64,000 nucleotides of DNA, from the NCBI RefSeq assembly GCF_000177535.2, contig NC_015673.1, positions 248,001 through 312,000 of the forward strand. Direction: 5' to 3'. This DNA comes from Corynebacterium resistens DSM 45100 (lineage in GTDB: Bacteria; Actinomycetota; Actinomycetes; Mycobacteriales; Mycobacteriaceae). The notes under the pieces were generated by a model. That model searched no databases. It was given only the letters and a program-made list of their open reading frames with translations, and was not told the DNA's origin. The position numbers and the translations under genes were made by a program. Of this stretch, positions 18,953 to 27,553 are shown piece by piece; the first letter of the stretch is position 1, and every line of letters starts with the position of its first letter.

Positions 18953-19957
18953 TTAGAAATCCCAGTCAGTGTCCGCGGTTTCCTCGGCTTTGCCCATGAT
19001 GTAAGAGGATCCAGAGCCGGAAAAGAAATCGTGGTTTTCATCTGCGCCTGGGGTTAACGCGGAGAGTATTTCTGGGCTGACATCGGTCTCCTCCGCCGCG
19101 AAGTGTGGGTGATATCCGAGGTTCATCAGCGCCTTATTCGCGTTGTATTTCACGAATTTCACAACATCAGGCATGAGCCCCAGCGGTTCGTAGAGCTCCG
19201 CGGAGTACAGGACCTCCAGTTCGAAGAGCTTCTCAAGTAGTGCATGAGTGAATTCCGAAAGCTCTGCGGTGCGTTCCGGGTGGTTTTCCAATCCGCGTTG
19301 GAATTTGTATCCGGAGTAGTAACCGTGGACCGCCTTGTCCCTCAGAATCAACCGGATCATATCGGCGGTGTTCGTAAGCACCCCACGAGTGGAAAAGTGC
19401 AGCGGAAGGTAGAAGCCTGCGTAGAGAAGTACCGAGGAAAGGAGGGTAGCCGAAACCTTTCGTTTCAATGGATCCTCACCAAAGTAGTGTTCCAATACGG
19501 AGCGACACCGTTGCTGTAGCACGTCATTGTTGACGGCCCATTCATACGCTGCGTTAATCGACGGGGTGTTCGCCAGCGTTGAAAACACACTCGAGTATGA
19601 CCGAGCATGAACTGACTGCATGAATGCGATATTGGTATATACCGCTTCTTCATGCTCGGTTTGGGCGTCTTGAATTTGACTAATTTCGCCCACTGTTGCC
19701 TGCATGGTATCCAGCAGGGTAAGCCCCGTGAATACCCGCATTGTCAGTGTTCTTTCAATATCGGACAACCCATTCCAATCTTTGAGGTCATTCGACAATG
19801 GAACCTTTTCCGGCAGCCAGAAGTTTGCGGTGAGACGCTGCCAAACTTCTAGGTCTTTGTCATCCTGGACTTTATTCCAGTTGATGGGCCGAATTCTTAC
19901 CCGTGGATTGTATTTGGCTTTCGGAGGTGTAACCGATTCGGCAATTGTCATGTGCAT
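18953..19957 (-). CDS. nrdF: Ribonucleotide reductase R2, class Ie (QSK variant) NrdF
   Basis: A 334-residue R2 radical-generating subunit with the full NrdF fold and the R1-binding tail (ADTDWDF). In metal-dependent NrdF the dinuclear site uses one Asp, three Glu and two His. Here Asp83, His117, His211 and the radical Tyr121 are kept, but the Glu positions are Gln114 (FMQSVHARSYS), Ser174 (TLLSSVLLYAG) and Lys208 (LRDKAVHGYY). I confirmed the three codons as CAG, TCC and AAG. This Gln-Ser-Lys set defines the metal-free class Ie subgroup, in which Tyr is converted to a DOPA radical with help from NrdI (established knowledge). nrdI lies 178 bp upstream on the same strand. No nrdE is nearby. 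Start at MHM or the second Met cannot be separated. Confidence 0.95.
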   Translation of the reverse strand: MHMTIAESVTPPKAKYNPRVRIRPINWNKVQDDKDLEVWQRLTANFWLPEKVPLSNDLKDWNGLSDIERTLTMRVFTGLTLLDTMQATVGEISQIQDAQTEHEEAVYTNIAFMQSVHARSYSSVFSTLANTPSINAAYEWAVNNDVLQQRCRSVLEHYFGEDPLKRKVSATLLSSVLLYAGFYLPLHFSTRGVLTNTADMIRLILRDKAVHGYYSGYKFQRGLENHPERTAELSEFTHALLEKLFELEVLYSAELYEPLGLMPDVVKFVKYNANKALMNLGYHPHFAAEETDVSPEILSALTPGADENHDFFSGSGSSYIMGKAEETADTDWDF

Positions 19958-20115
19958 CCTTCTCCTCTGGATCTACTGTCAACTGATAGTTTCTGGTCTG
20001 GCAGCGCCACGTGTTGCTAGCGCGTTGCGCTACCAAGGTGCGGTACTGCCGGCGTTTTGTTGCGCTGATGTGACATCCGCAAAGCGCTGTTGTACTAATG
20101 CAGTTGCGGTGGGCG

Positions 20116-20141
20116 ATGTGAAACACGGACGTGTTTCACAT
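20116..20141 (-). repeat. Inverted repeat over the nrdI stop codon
   Basis: Perfect 12-bp arms (ATGTGAAACACG and its complement) with a 2-base centre, spanning the nrdI stop at 20136-20138. It lies in the 178-bp gap before nrdF and lacks a T tract, so it may stabilise the nrdI message or act as a protein site rather than terminate. Confidence 0.6.
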
Positions 20142-20624
20142 TGATTCCTTGGGCAACCGTTTCCAGAATTCTGTGAGTCCATCCTTGACTCTCTGTACGT
20201 CACGGTCGGTGCCGAGAAGTTCAAAGCGGTACAGTTCGGGCACTGAACACTTCTTCGCGATGATGGGACCTGCGATGCAGAAGTGCTCACCGAAGTTGGT
20301 GTTTCCACTAGTGATCACCCCACGAATGAGCTTGCGATTATCGGGGATGTTCAAAAACTGGATTACTTGCTTCGGCACGGCCCCTTTGAGCTCTCCGCCA
20401 CCGTAGGAAGGAACCACGAGTACGTAAGGGGACGTCACTCGAATCATGCCTTCGACTTTTGGCCTTAAGGGGATGCGCAGTGCTGGTCGGCCCAGTTTCT
20501 GGATGAAACGATGGGTATTCCCCGACGCGCTTGAAAAATAGACGAGATCAGGGGTTTTTTCAGTTTCTACACTGCTTCCTAGGCTGGCGTTAACCGTGAG
20601 CGTGCTGTTGCTGATGGCGGACAT
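20136..20624 (-). CDS. nrdI: Flavodoxin-like protein NrdI
   Basis: A 162-residue NrdI. The flavodoxin FMN loop [16 protein letters not shown], the [17 protein letters not shown] segment and [15 protein letters not shown] are all typical of the family, whose members deliver oxidant (superoxide or peroxide) to the R2 subunit. In class Ie systems NrdI is needed to hydroxylate the tyrosine to DOPA. The N-terminal 25 residues are an extension of low complexity. Upstream lie AT-rich repeats that look like an operator. It probably heads a transcript with nrdF. Confidence 0.95.
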   Translation of the reverse strand: MSAISNSTLTVNASLGSSVETEKTPDLVYFSSASGNTHRFIQKLGRPALRIPLRPKVEGMIRVTSPYVLVVPSYGGGELKGAVPKQVIQFLNIPDNRKLIRGVITSGNTNFGEHFCIAGPIIAKKCSVPELYRFELLGTDRDVQRVKDGLTEFWKRLPKESM

Positions 20625-20668
20625 ACACAGAGTTTTACCACGGCTTGAAATTAAAGTCTAAGTAGCTA

Positions 20669-20700
20669 TGAACTTAAAAGTTCAAAGGATTGAACTTTGA
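20669..20700 (-). promoter_or_regulatory. Repeated TGAACTT half-sites upstream of nrdI
   Basis: TGAACTTAAAAGTTCA (20669-20684) is a near-perfect inverted repeat, followed by another TTGAACTTTGA (20690-20700). On the minus strand a TTGAAC inside it lies about 18-19 bp from TAGACT, so the site would overlap the -35 of nrdI. It could bind a repressor; it does not resemble the NrdR box. Confidence 0.4.
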
Positions 20701-20713
20701 TCGGGTGAGTGGT

Positions 20714-21289
20714 CTAGGTGCGGGGGAGTGGGAACTCGCTGGTTTCCCCTTTTGTGTCCGAGTGGTCGTCGGACGGAAGTGGAAAATCATCACTCTGAGT
20801 TGCATCAAGTGGGGGTAGCTCATTGCGCTTCGACCACATTGGGTTCAGTCCGGGCATGAACCACATGGTGATGGCAACGATGGCTGCAATGATGCATCCG
20901 CCCACGGTGGCCCACCTGGGTGGGATGTACCAAAATCCCGCTATGACAAGTAGTCCCATTGCTCCAACGATTACGGGGACGATGAGGGCAAGGTTCAAGC
21001 GGCGGGCAACCTGGTGCTCCTTCCAATCGGCACTAGGGAAACGGCCGCGCGCTTGGGCTCGAATTCGACGTGGGGTTTTTATGACGGGCACGGCACAGGC
21101 GATGAGGGTAAACGCGAAGCCGGCGCTGGCGACGATGAAGTCCCCGATAACGGCACCATAGGCCATTACGCCGAGCGCCACAGTAAGGGCGAGTCGCTCT
21201 GAGGGGGACAGAGAAATCGACACATGGGGGTCCACTTCGGGGTAGAGCGTTTCGAGTGGGTTTTCGATGTGGTTGTTCATTTTTGTCAT
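20714..21289 (-). CDS. Four-helix membrane protein of unknown function
   Basis: A 191-residue protein with two pairs of hydrophobic helices (about 28-65 and 95-140), a basic loop between them (TPRRIRAQARGRFPS), and an acidic Asp/Ser-rich C-terminus with a repeated FPLP motif. A second ATG three codons in, with AAGAGA upstream, is an alternative start. It lies upstream of nrdI on the same strand and diverges from htaA. I do not recognise the family; similar small membrane proteins are common in corynebacteria. Confidence 0.6.
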   Translation of the reverse strand: MTKMNNHIENPLETLYPEVDPHVSISLSPSERLALTVALGVMAYGAVIGDFIVASAGFAFTLIACAVPVIKTPRRIRAQARGRFPSADWKEHQVARRLNLALIVPVIVGAMGLLVIAGFWYIPPRWATVGGCIIAAIVAITMWFMPGLNPMWSKRNELPPLDATQSDDFPLPSDDHSDTKGETSEFPLPRT

Positions 21290-21375
21290 CTCTTAGGGTG
21301 TGACGGGAGGGGGTATTTGGGGGGCTGTGCCGAAGCAATCTCTAGGCGACGGGGGGCTGTCATGCTAGCTTTTGC

Positions 21376-21394
21376 TTAGGGTTGCCTTACCTAG
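21376..21394 (+). promoter_or_regulatory. DtxR box upstream of htaA
   Basis: TTAGGGTTGCCTTACCTAG matches 15 of 19 positions of the DtxR consensus TTAGGTTAGCCTAACCTAA. It lies about 90 bp before htaA, as expected for iron repression of the heme cluster. Confidence 0.8.
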
Positions 21395-21400
21395 TTAAGT

Positions 21401-21419
21401 GTAGGCTACGCTAACTTTC
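21401..21419 (+). promoter_or_regulatory. Second, weaker DtxR-like box
   Basis: GTAGGCTACGCTAACTTTC matches 12 of 19 positions of the DtxR consensus. It starts 7 bp after the first box, so two DtxR dimers could bind side by side. Confidence 0.45.
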
Positions 21420-21482
21420 AAAGTGACCTGGTAAGAGAAACCGCTTCCAATCTCCACAGTTTTCGTTTCAAGTAGGAAATAC

Positions 21483-23432
21483 ATGTCCCTTTCACTTTCT
21501 GGATCACGACGGAGCCTGCTTCGCCGGTTGATTAACCGCAGGTCGATGGCCATGGGCGCAGCTACTACGCTTATCTGCGCGCCTATCGTGGCAACTATCG
21601 GCGATACTCCCGTCGCGTTTGCGACCAGCACCTGTGAATTCAATTGGGGGATTAAACAGAGCTATCGCCAGTACATTCAAGGCCCCGTCGCCAAGGGTGG
21701 CTGGGGTGGCGACGGTATTGGCTTCACCGGCGATAAAACCGGCGCTAACGGTGCATTCAAATTCAGCCCCCAAAAACCACAGGTGACAGGAGACACTGTC
21801 ACAGTGCCCCTTAACGGTGTGCTTCACTTCAATGGACACAACTACGGCGGCGAGGATTTATTGGACATGACGTTGTCCGATTGGAAGATTCGCGCCAACG
21901 GGAACAAGGCCGACATCCTGGTGGATTACGTCTCCTACGAATCCGACATGGTGACCAAGACTAAAAAAGGTGACAAGATCACCGGGGATGATGAAGTAAT
22001 CGCCACAATCAAGCTCGCCAAACCCGTCAATACTGCTTCTGGAGCGGTTGATCTATCCGGGAGTACAACCCTTACAGAGGGCGGCCACCGCTTGTTCCTT
22101 GCCTACGACGCAGGGATATCAATGGATCCGACCAGCGGTGGCGTTGCTCTTGATGGCAGCTGCGGGTCTGGATCAGGTTCTGGTGCAGGCACCGGTCCCG
22201 GTTCCAAACGTCCTCTGACCACCATCGATGGTAATTTCACAGGGTTCAACAAAGAAGCTATGTCGATTCTGTCTGAGACGAATGACACCATGAACGCGCT
22301 TACGACGTTCATGGGGAACACCCAAGCATTCCTCGATGAGTACGAATCCTTCGTGAAACGTGGCGGTGGCAATACCGTTTCAGGTGGCAGTGCGTCCGGT
22401 GGTACCACTTCCCACACCTCTTCCCCATCGGGTAATTCTGCTGGAAACAGCACAAAGTCCAACGCGGACGCCACAGGAGCTAGCCACGGCACGTCCGAAA
22501 AAACGTCGGGGACCAACAAAAAAGCCGCATCTCACAGTGGAAATGGTTCACCCCGGAGAGCAGCGGTGGCTGGCGACGGTGCAAATCGTGACGCAGGCGG
22601 TGCTGGCAGCAAATGTGCGGCTGTGAAGTCGGTTGAAAGTGGCGAGGCCGCATGGGCAGTAAAAGAATCTTTCCAGTCCTATATCACCGGATCCATTGCC
22701 AAAGGCAAGTGGGATTTGAATGGAGTGGGCTTCAATAGTGGTCAATTCCAATTCACGGCCAATGGCGGCAACGTTGATACCGATGCAAAACAGGGATCCA
22801 TCTCCTATGGAGGAACCCTGCACTTCACAGGCCACAATGGAATCTTGGATTTGAGTATTTCCAACCCTGAAATTCAGTTTGAGGGTGAATCAGGAAAGCT
22901 CGTTGCCGATGTTCGTTCATCAACTATGGAAGGTGAAAAGAAGGATTTCGGCCGCACGGTCTTGGCAGATCTGAGTTTCACATCGCTTGATGTTTCGGAT
23001 GTTTCGGCACGGGGTAAGGCAGACGTTTCGTTGACCAGCGATGGGTCTATGGCTTTCGCAGAGTTTTACGAAGTAGGAACCAAACTAGCGCCCATCTCAT
23101 TTAGCTCACAACTGGGTGGTCAAGGTGACTGTGCCGGGGTGGGTGGCTCCACAACTTCTGGTTCCTCAGCGGGACAGGGCAATGCAGGTTCTGCGGCTTC
23201 GCGCACAGCCGCTGCTGCCAAACTTGCTGCGAAGGGCCGGGGTGGCGATGCAGGCACGAAGGGTCATTCCTCCTCCACAGGTTACGAAAACGGTTCTGAC
23301 AAATTCAAGATCAAGTCGGCCGCAGCTGAAGACAGCGGATCAAACCCAACAACCTACCTGCTCCTTCTGATCGCGGGATTTGTTGTTGTAGGCGGAAGCA
23401 TTGGCCGATTGGTCGCAAACAACCCATCTTAA
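21483..23432 (+). CDS. htaA: Heme-binding surface protein HtaA
   Basis: A 649-residue exported protein that captures heme at the cell surface and passes it inward. An Arg-rich signal sequence (cleavage near residue 48) is followed by two HtaA repeats at about 50-225 and 388-560, a Ser/Gly-rich linker between them (300-375), a second linker, and a C-terminal membrane helix (YLLLLIAGFVVVGGSIG) with a short tail. Each repeat keeps the heme Tyr and the partner His known from HtaA proteins: Tyr64/His119 and Tyr400/His451. Two DtxR-type boxes lie upstream and hmuTUV follows, so heme import is iron-repressed. Confidence 0.95.
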   Translation: MSLSLSGSRRSLLRRLINRRSMAMGAATTLICAPIVATIGDTPVAFATSTCEFNWGIKQSYRQYIQGPVAKGGWGGDGIGFTGDKTGANGAFKFSPQKPQVTGDTVTVPLNGVLHFNGHNYGGEDLLDMTLSDWKIRANGNKADILVDYVSYESDMVTKTKKGDKITGDDEVIATIKLAKPVNTASGAVDLSGSTTLTEGGHRLFLAYDAGISMDPTSGGVALDGSCGSGSGSGAGTGPGSKRPLTTIDGNFTGFNKEAMSILSETNDTMNALTTFMGNTQAFLDEYESFVKRGGGNTVSGGSASGGTTSHTSSPSGNSAGNSTKSNADATGASHGTSEKTSGTNKKAASHSGNGSPRRAAVAGDGANRDAGGAGSKCAAVKSVESGEAAWAVKESFQSYITGSIAKGKWDLNGVGFNSGQFQFTANGGNVDTDAKQGSISYGGTLHFTGHNGILDLSISNPEIQFEGESGKLVADVRSSTMEGEKKDFGRTVLADLSFTSLDVSDVSARGKADVSLTSDGSMAFAEFYEVGTKLAPISFSSQLGGQGDCAGVGGSTTSGSSAGQGNAGSAASRTAAAAKLAAKGRGGDAGTKGHSSSTGYENGSDKFKIKSAAAEDSGSNPTTYLLLLIAGFVVVGGSIGRLVANNPS

Positions 23433-23484
23433 CAATCGCGAATGACGAGAAGACGAGATTGAGAAGAGTTAGAAAGCACGTTTC

Positions 23485-24576
23485 ATGGTTAAAACCCTAG
23501 ATTCAACCGTAAAGGTTGCGATCCTCGCTCTCGCCGCTCTCATGTGTGCGACAGTCCTGTCCGCATGTGGTGTGAAAGGTGCCTATAGTTCCGACGGTGA
23601 TTCTTCCTTGCGCGATAGCCTCAAAAGCGCAAGCGAACTACAAAATCCCCATAGTTTTGAGGGGGTTTCCCATGTTAAGGATTTCGCCGATGTGAAACCA
23701 ATCACCGACAATCCTTCCCCGGTTCTACCAGTGGAATTAACGGACGCAGATGGCAATGAGGTGAAGGTTGAAAGTGTTGAGCGAATCCTGGCTCTCGATT
23801 TGTATGGCACCTATACCAAGACCCTGACTGGTCTGGGCTTGGCGAGAAACATCGTGGGTCGAACGGTTTCCTCCACAGAGGGCATTTTGGCGGATAGGCC
23901 GGTGGTCACTCAGGGAGGGCACAATATCAACGTCGAAGCGGTTCTTTCGCTGAAGCCCGATGTGGTTATCGTGGATCACTCCATTGGCCCACGCGATGCC
24001 ATCGATCAGATTCGTTCAGCGGGAGTGACCACAGTCGTTATGGAGCCGACCCGGACCATTGAATCGGTCGCTGAAGATATCAAAACTCTGGGCGCAGTCG
24101 TGGGCCTCGTGGATGATGCGAAAAAACTAGCTGATCGTACTGTCAAAGAGATCGATCTGGATAGGGAAGCCATTAAGAAGATGGTCCCCGCCAACCCTAT
24201 GCGCGTGGCATTCCTTTATGCCCGCGGTAACGGTGGCGTCTTCTTCATCATGGGCAATGGCACTGGAGCGAAGGACCTCATCGAAGGAATCGGTGCGATT
24301 GATGTAGGAACCGAAAATAATCTCTCCTACATCGAACCAGCTAACGCAGAAGCCCTTGCCCGATTGAACCCAGATGCATTCATCATGATGACCGGTGGTT
24401 TGAAATCGACCGGTGGCATAGACGGTCTGCTGAAACGGCCCGGGGTAGCACAAACAAAGGCCGGACAAAAACGGCGTGTCATTACGATCCCCGACGGTCA
24501 GTCCCTTGCTTTCGGACCAATGACCGGGCAGACACTATTGCGGACGGCGCAGGCGCTATATGACCCACGCGGCTAA
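23485..24576 (+). CDS. hmuT: Heme ABC importer substrate-binding lipoprotein HmuT
   Basis: A 363-residue lipoprotein with lipobox LSACG after a hydrophobic signal. The mature part is a class III periplasmic-binding fold (RILALDLYGTYTKTLTGLGL, EAVLSLKPDVVIVD). In C. diphtheriae HmuT takes heme from Hta proteins and hands it to HmuUV. The 3' end overlaps hmuU by 17 bp, so the genes are coupled. Confidence 0.95.
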   Translation: MVKTLDSTVKVAILALAALMCATVLSACGVKGAYSSDGDSSLRDSLKSASELQNPHSFEGVSHVKDFADVKPITDNPSPVLPVELTDADGNEVKVESVERILALDLYGTYTKTLTGLGLARNIVGRTVSSTEGILADRPVVTQGGHNINVEAVLSLKPDVVIVDHSIGPRDAIDQIRSAGVTTVVMEPTRTIESVAEDIKTLGAVVGLVDDAKKLADRTVKEIDLDREAIKKMVPANPMRVAFLYARGNGGVFFIMGNGTGAKDLIEGIGAIDVGTENNLSYIEPANAEALARLNPDAFIMMTGGLKSTGGIDGLLKRPGVAQTKAGQKRRVITIPDGQSLAFGPMTGQTLLRTAQALYDPRG

Positions 24577-25609
24577 AACACACGCGGTCTTTCAGTCTCG
24601 GACGCGGCGCCGGATAAGCGTATTCAGCTTGCTCGGGGTCCTCGTCATCGTAGCGGCATTGCTGTCCATTGTGTTGGGGCAATACTACGTTCCTCTCAAT
24701 CATTTGGGAGCCATCTTGTTGGGAAGGGATCATCACGCGGATCTCGCATCCAGTGTGGTGTGGGATATCCGCCTGCCCCGTATCCTCCTTGGCCTCCTCG
24801 TAGGCGCGTGCCTTGGAGTGGCAGGGACACTCATGCAGGCAGTATTTGCCAACCCGTTGGCCGAGCCATCGATCATTGGGGTCACGGCTGGAGCAGGTGT
24901 CGGCGCCGCCCTCGCAATCGTGTTCAACATTGCCTTCTTGGGCACGTTCACCACCCCATTTTTCGCATTTCTCTCTGCACTTATTGCTACCGGGCTGATC
25001 TACCAACTCGCCCGCAACAACGGTCGAGTGGTGGTGATCAACCTGGTTCTGACAGGCATCGCAGTCAACGCAGTTTGTGGCGCCATCATCTCGTTCATGG
25101 TGTACCTAGCGCCAACCACGAGTAGAGAAGAGATCATTTTTTGGCAAATGGGTTCCCTCAATGGTGCTCAGTGGAAGCACGTGTGGGTGGTGCTTCCCAT
25201 CGCAGTGATAGCGGTAGCTGTCGCTTTGCGTCTTGGCGGTGCACTAGACGTGCTGGCTTTGGGGGATAAAGCAGCTGGCCACACAGGAATCAACGTTGGC
25301 CAGTTGCGGGTGATTGCGATTGTTGTCTCAGCCGTGCTCACAGCGGGAGCTGTCGCGTTCGCGGGTCTCATCGGTTTCGTGGGACTCATCATCCCGCACC
25401 TGTTGCGCACAGTGATGGGACCGGAGAACCACTTGCTCATACCCGCTTCGGCCTTGGGTGGCGCGGTGCTCATCGGACTATCCGATGTGGCTGCTCGCAC
25501 GATGATCGAATTTGCAGATCTTCCCATTGGTATCTTCACCGCGCTCGTTGGTGGTCCCACGTTTTTTGTAATGCTTCGACGCATGATGAGGAAGGGGATG
25601 CATTCGTGA
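24560..25609 (+). CDS. hmuU: Heme ABC importer permease HmuU
   Basis: A 349-residue FecCD/BtuC-type permease with about ten membrane helices. The conserved GRDHHADLASSVVWDIRLPR start and the GLIGFVGLIIPHLLR coupling segment are visible. It overlaps hmuT at its start and hmuV at its end (GTGA), as is usual for hmuTUV operons. Confidence 0.95.
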   Translation: MTHAAKTHAVFQSRTRRRISVFSLLGVLVIVAALLSIVLGQYYVPLNHLGAILLGRDHHADLASSVVWDIRLPRILLGLLVGACLGVAGTLMQAVFANPLAEPSIIGVTAGAGVGAALAIVFNIAFLGTFTTPFFAFLSALIATGLIYQLARNNGRVVVINLVLTGIAVNAVCGAIISFMVYLAPTTSREEIIFWQMGSLNGAQWKHVWVVLPIAVIAVAVALRLGGALDVLALGDKAAGHTGINVGQLRVIAIVVSAVLTAGAVAFAGLIGFVGLIIPHLLRTVMGPENHLLIPASALGGAVLIGLSDVAARTMIEFADLPIGIFTALVGGPTFFVMLRRMMRKGMHS

Positions 25610-26451
25610 CCATTAATGCTGACGACGTTGCCATCGAAGTAACCGCGCTCAACGTCAACATTGGAACAAAGCAGTTGCTGAGTGATATCAGCTTCACCGC
25701 CCGTAGGGGCGAGGTCACCGGCCTGATCGGTCCGAATGGCGCAGGAAAATCGACCTTACTGGCTGCATTATCTGGAGACCTAACTCCGTCTTCGGGGACA
25801 ATTTCTGTCGGTGGACTTAACCCGACGCTTGGCGACGCAAAGACAATGGCTCGCCGTCGGGCGGTGTTGCTCCAAGACGTCTCCGTATCCTTCGAGTTCT
25901 TGGTTCGGGATGTCGTCGCAATGGGCCGGAGACCTTGGCGAGGTGAGGCCGAGGGTAGCTACGACGAGCTCGTCATTGAGGCGGCCCTAGAAGCTACAGA
26001 TACAGCCACACTTGCAGACCGAGATATCGTCACTCTTTCCGGCGGCGAGCGAGCACGTGTTGCCCTAGCCCGGGTGTTAGCACAGCAAACACCGATCCTC
26101 TTCCTCGACGAACCGACCGCGCCGATGGACATTCGGCACCAAGAACAAGTCCTTAGCCTGCTCCGAGAAATCGCTCACGAAGCCGGCACTGCGGTGGTGG
26201 TTGTCTTGCACGATCTCAACGCGGCGGCTGCGTATTGCGACCACATTACGTGCCTCTCGGGTGGTCGCATCGTCGCCGATGGGTCGGTCGATGAAGTCTA
26301 CACCGACGAAACCTTGTCGGGTATCTACGGATGGCCGGTCGAGGTTACGCGGGGAGTAGACGGTCGCGTTACCGTCTGTCCGCGGCGGAGGGATCCGCCC
26401 GAATCAGTAGGTCGACTGCTTAAACAATACAAATCTCACTCATTTCATTAA
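25606..26451 (+). CDS. hmuV: Heme ABC importer ATPase HmuV
   Basis: A 281-residue ATPase: Walker A GPNGAGKST, Q-loop LLQDVSVSFEF, signature LSGGERARVALARVL, Walker B FLDEPTAPMD and His switch LHDLN. GTG start overlapping the hmuU stop. The HmuTUV complex imports heme across the membrane, powered by this subunit. Confidence 0.96.
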   Translation: MTINADDVAIEVTALNVNIGTKQLLSDISFTARRGEVTGLIGPNGAGKSTLLAALSGDLTPSSGTISVGGLNPTLGDAKTMARRRAVLLQDVSVSFEFLVRDVVAMGRRPWRGEAEGSYDELVIEAALEATDTATLADRDIVTLSGGERARVALARVLAQQTPILFLDEPTAPMDIRHQEQVLSLLREIAHEAGTAVVVVLHDLNAAAAYCDHITCLSGGRIVADGSVDEVYTDETLSGIYGWPVEVTRGVDGRVTVCPRRRDPPESVGRLLKQYKSHSFH

Positions 26452-26475
26452 CCCCATCTCACGAGGAGTAACTCC

Positions 26476-27510
26476 ATGACCTTTAAGTCGCTTCGCACTA
26501 CATTGACTGCTGGTGCTTTAACCCTTGCACTTGGCAGTTCTGCGCTCATGGTTCCTTCTGCAGCAGCAGAAGAGAAGCAAGGATCCTTACCTGCTCAGTG
26601 CAAAACGTTAGTCACCGGCGGCACGTTTAACTGGGGAGTGAAGAGGAGTTTCCGCCAATACATCCAGGGGAATATCGCGCGGGGCAGTTGGAGCTTGGAG
26701 GGCAACGTTAAAGAATCTGACCCAGGCAACCGTGCGGGCAAAGACTTCCAGTTCAAGTTTGAAGTGGATCCCAAAACCTCAACAATTGAAGTCAATGATG
26801 AGGGGAAGGTTACGAAGGCGGATATTCGTACGAAGCCGTCAAAAATCACTTTTGAGGGCCACAAAGGCTCGTTGTACACGAATTTCTTGAACCCGTATGT
26901 GATCGCGGAAGGTGATGGCATCCAGGGTGGCGCAGGTTACCTCGCGTACTACGTGCCGGGGAAGGGAATGACTGAATACACGCCTAAAGACCGTATTGAG
27001 AAGAACAGGGTCACCGGCAGTGATGTGTTCTCGAAGGGGCAGGGAACGTGGACTGTTGGCACAGGCACCATCAAACTGGATGCCTCCAACATGATGTATG
27101 TACCCAAGCCCGGTACGGATTCATGGAAAGGCATTCTTGAGGGAATTGATGCCTTGTTCATGGGGATGTACAACGCTGATTACAAGCCGGAACTGGATGA
27201 CATCAATGTCGAACTGACTACCAAGAAGGAGTGCAGCCCCCCTCAGACTCCGGCAGACGATCCCGATTCAAACATGAAGCCCGGCGGAAAAGACACGCAG
27301 GGTGCTGGCAACCACAACCAGGGGAGCTCCAATAGTGAAATGGCCTCCGGCCATTGGAAGAAAATTGCAGAGGTATGGAATTACCTACTGGGTGCCGCAG
27401 GGATTCTCGGAATGTTCGCGATCCTCGCCCATGCTTTGAAGGTTTCGGGAGTCTTCGAGGGCGTGAGTAAGCAGATCAATGACTTTTTGCACAAAGGCAA
27501 GTTTCGTTAG
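26476..27510 (+). CDS. htaB: Heme-binding membrane protein HtaB
   Basis: A 344-residue exported protein with a signal peptide (to about residue 31), one HtaA repeat (50-250) with Tyr62 and His129 in the heme positions, a hydrophilic linker rich in Asn, Gly and Ser, and a C-terminal membrane helix (LGAAGILGMFAILAHAL). GGAG precedes the ATG. It likely relays heme between HtaA and HmuT at the outer face of the membrane. It is 24 bp behind hmuV and belongs to the same operon. Confidence 0.92.
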   Translation: MTFKSLRTTLTAGALTLALGSSALMVPSAAAEEKQGSLPAQCKTLVTGGTFNWGVKRSFRQYIQGNIARGSWSLEGNVKESDPGNRAGKDFQFKFEVDPKTSTIEVNDEGKVTKADIRTKPSKITFEGHKGSLYTNFLNPYVIAEGDGIQGGAGYLAYYVPGKGMTEYTPKDRIEKNRVTGSDVFSKGQGTWTVGTGTIKLDASNMMYVPKPGTDSWKGILEGIDALFMGMYNADYKPELDDINVELTTKKECSPPQTPADDPDSNMKPGGKDTQGAGNHNQGSSNSEMASGHWKKIAEVWNYLLGAAGILGMFAILAHALKVSGVFEGVSKQINDFLHKGKFR

Positions 27511-27553
27511 CACATACACATGATGTACGCACTCTCCTGAAAGGAATGGAACA

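Noticed and set aside
20116..20141. Possible parS site
   Set aside because: The half-sites GTGAAACA and TGTTTCAC are in everted order with a 2-base centre; parS has TGTTTCAC followed by GTGAAACA, so ParB binding is not expected.
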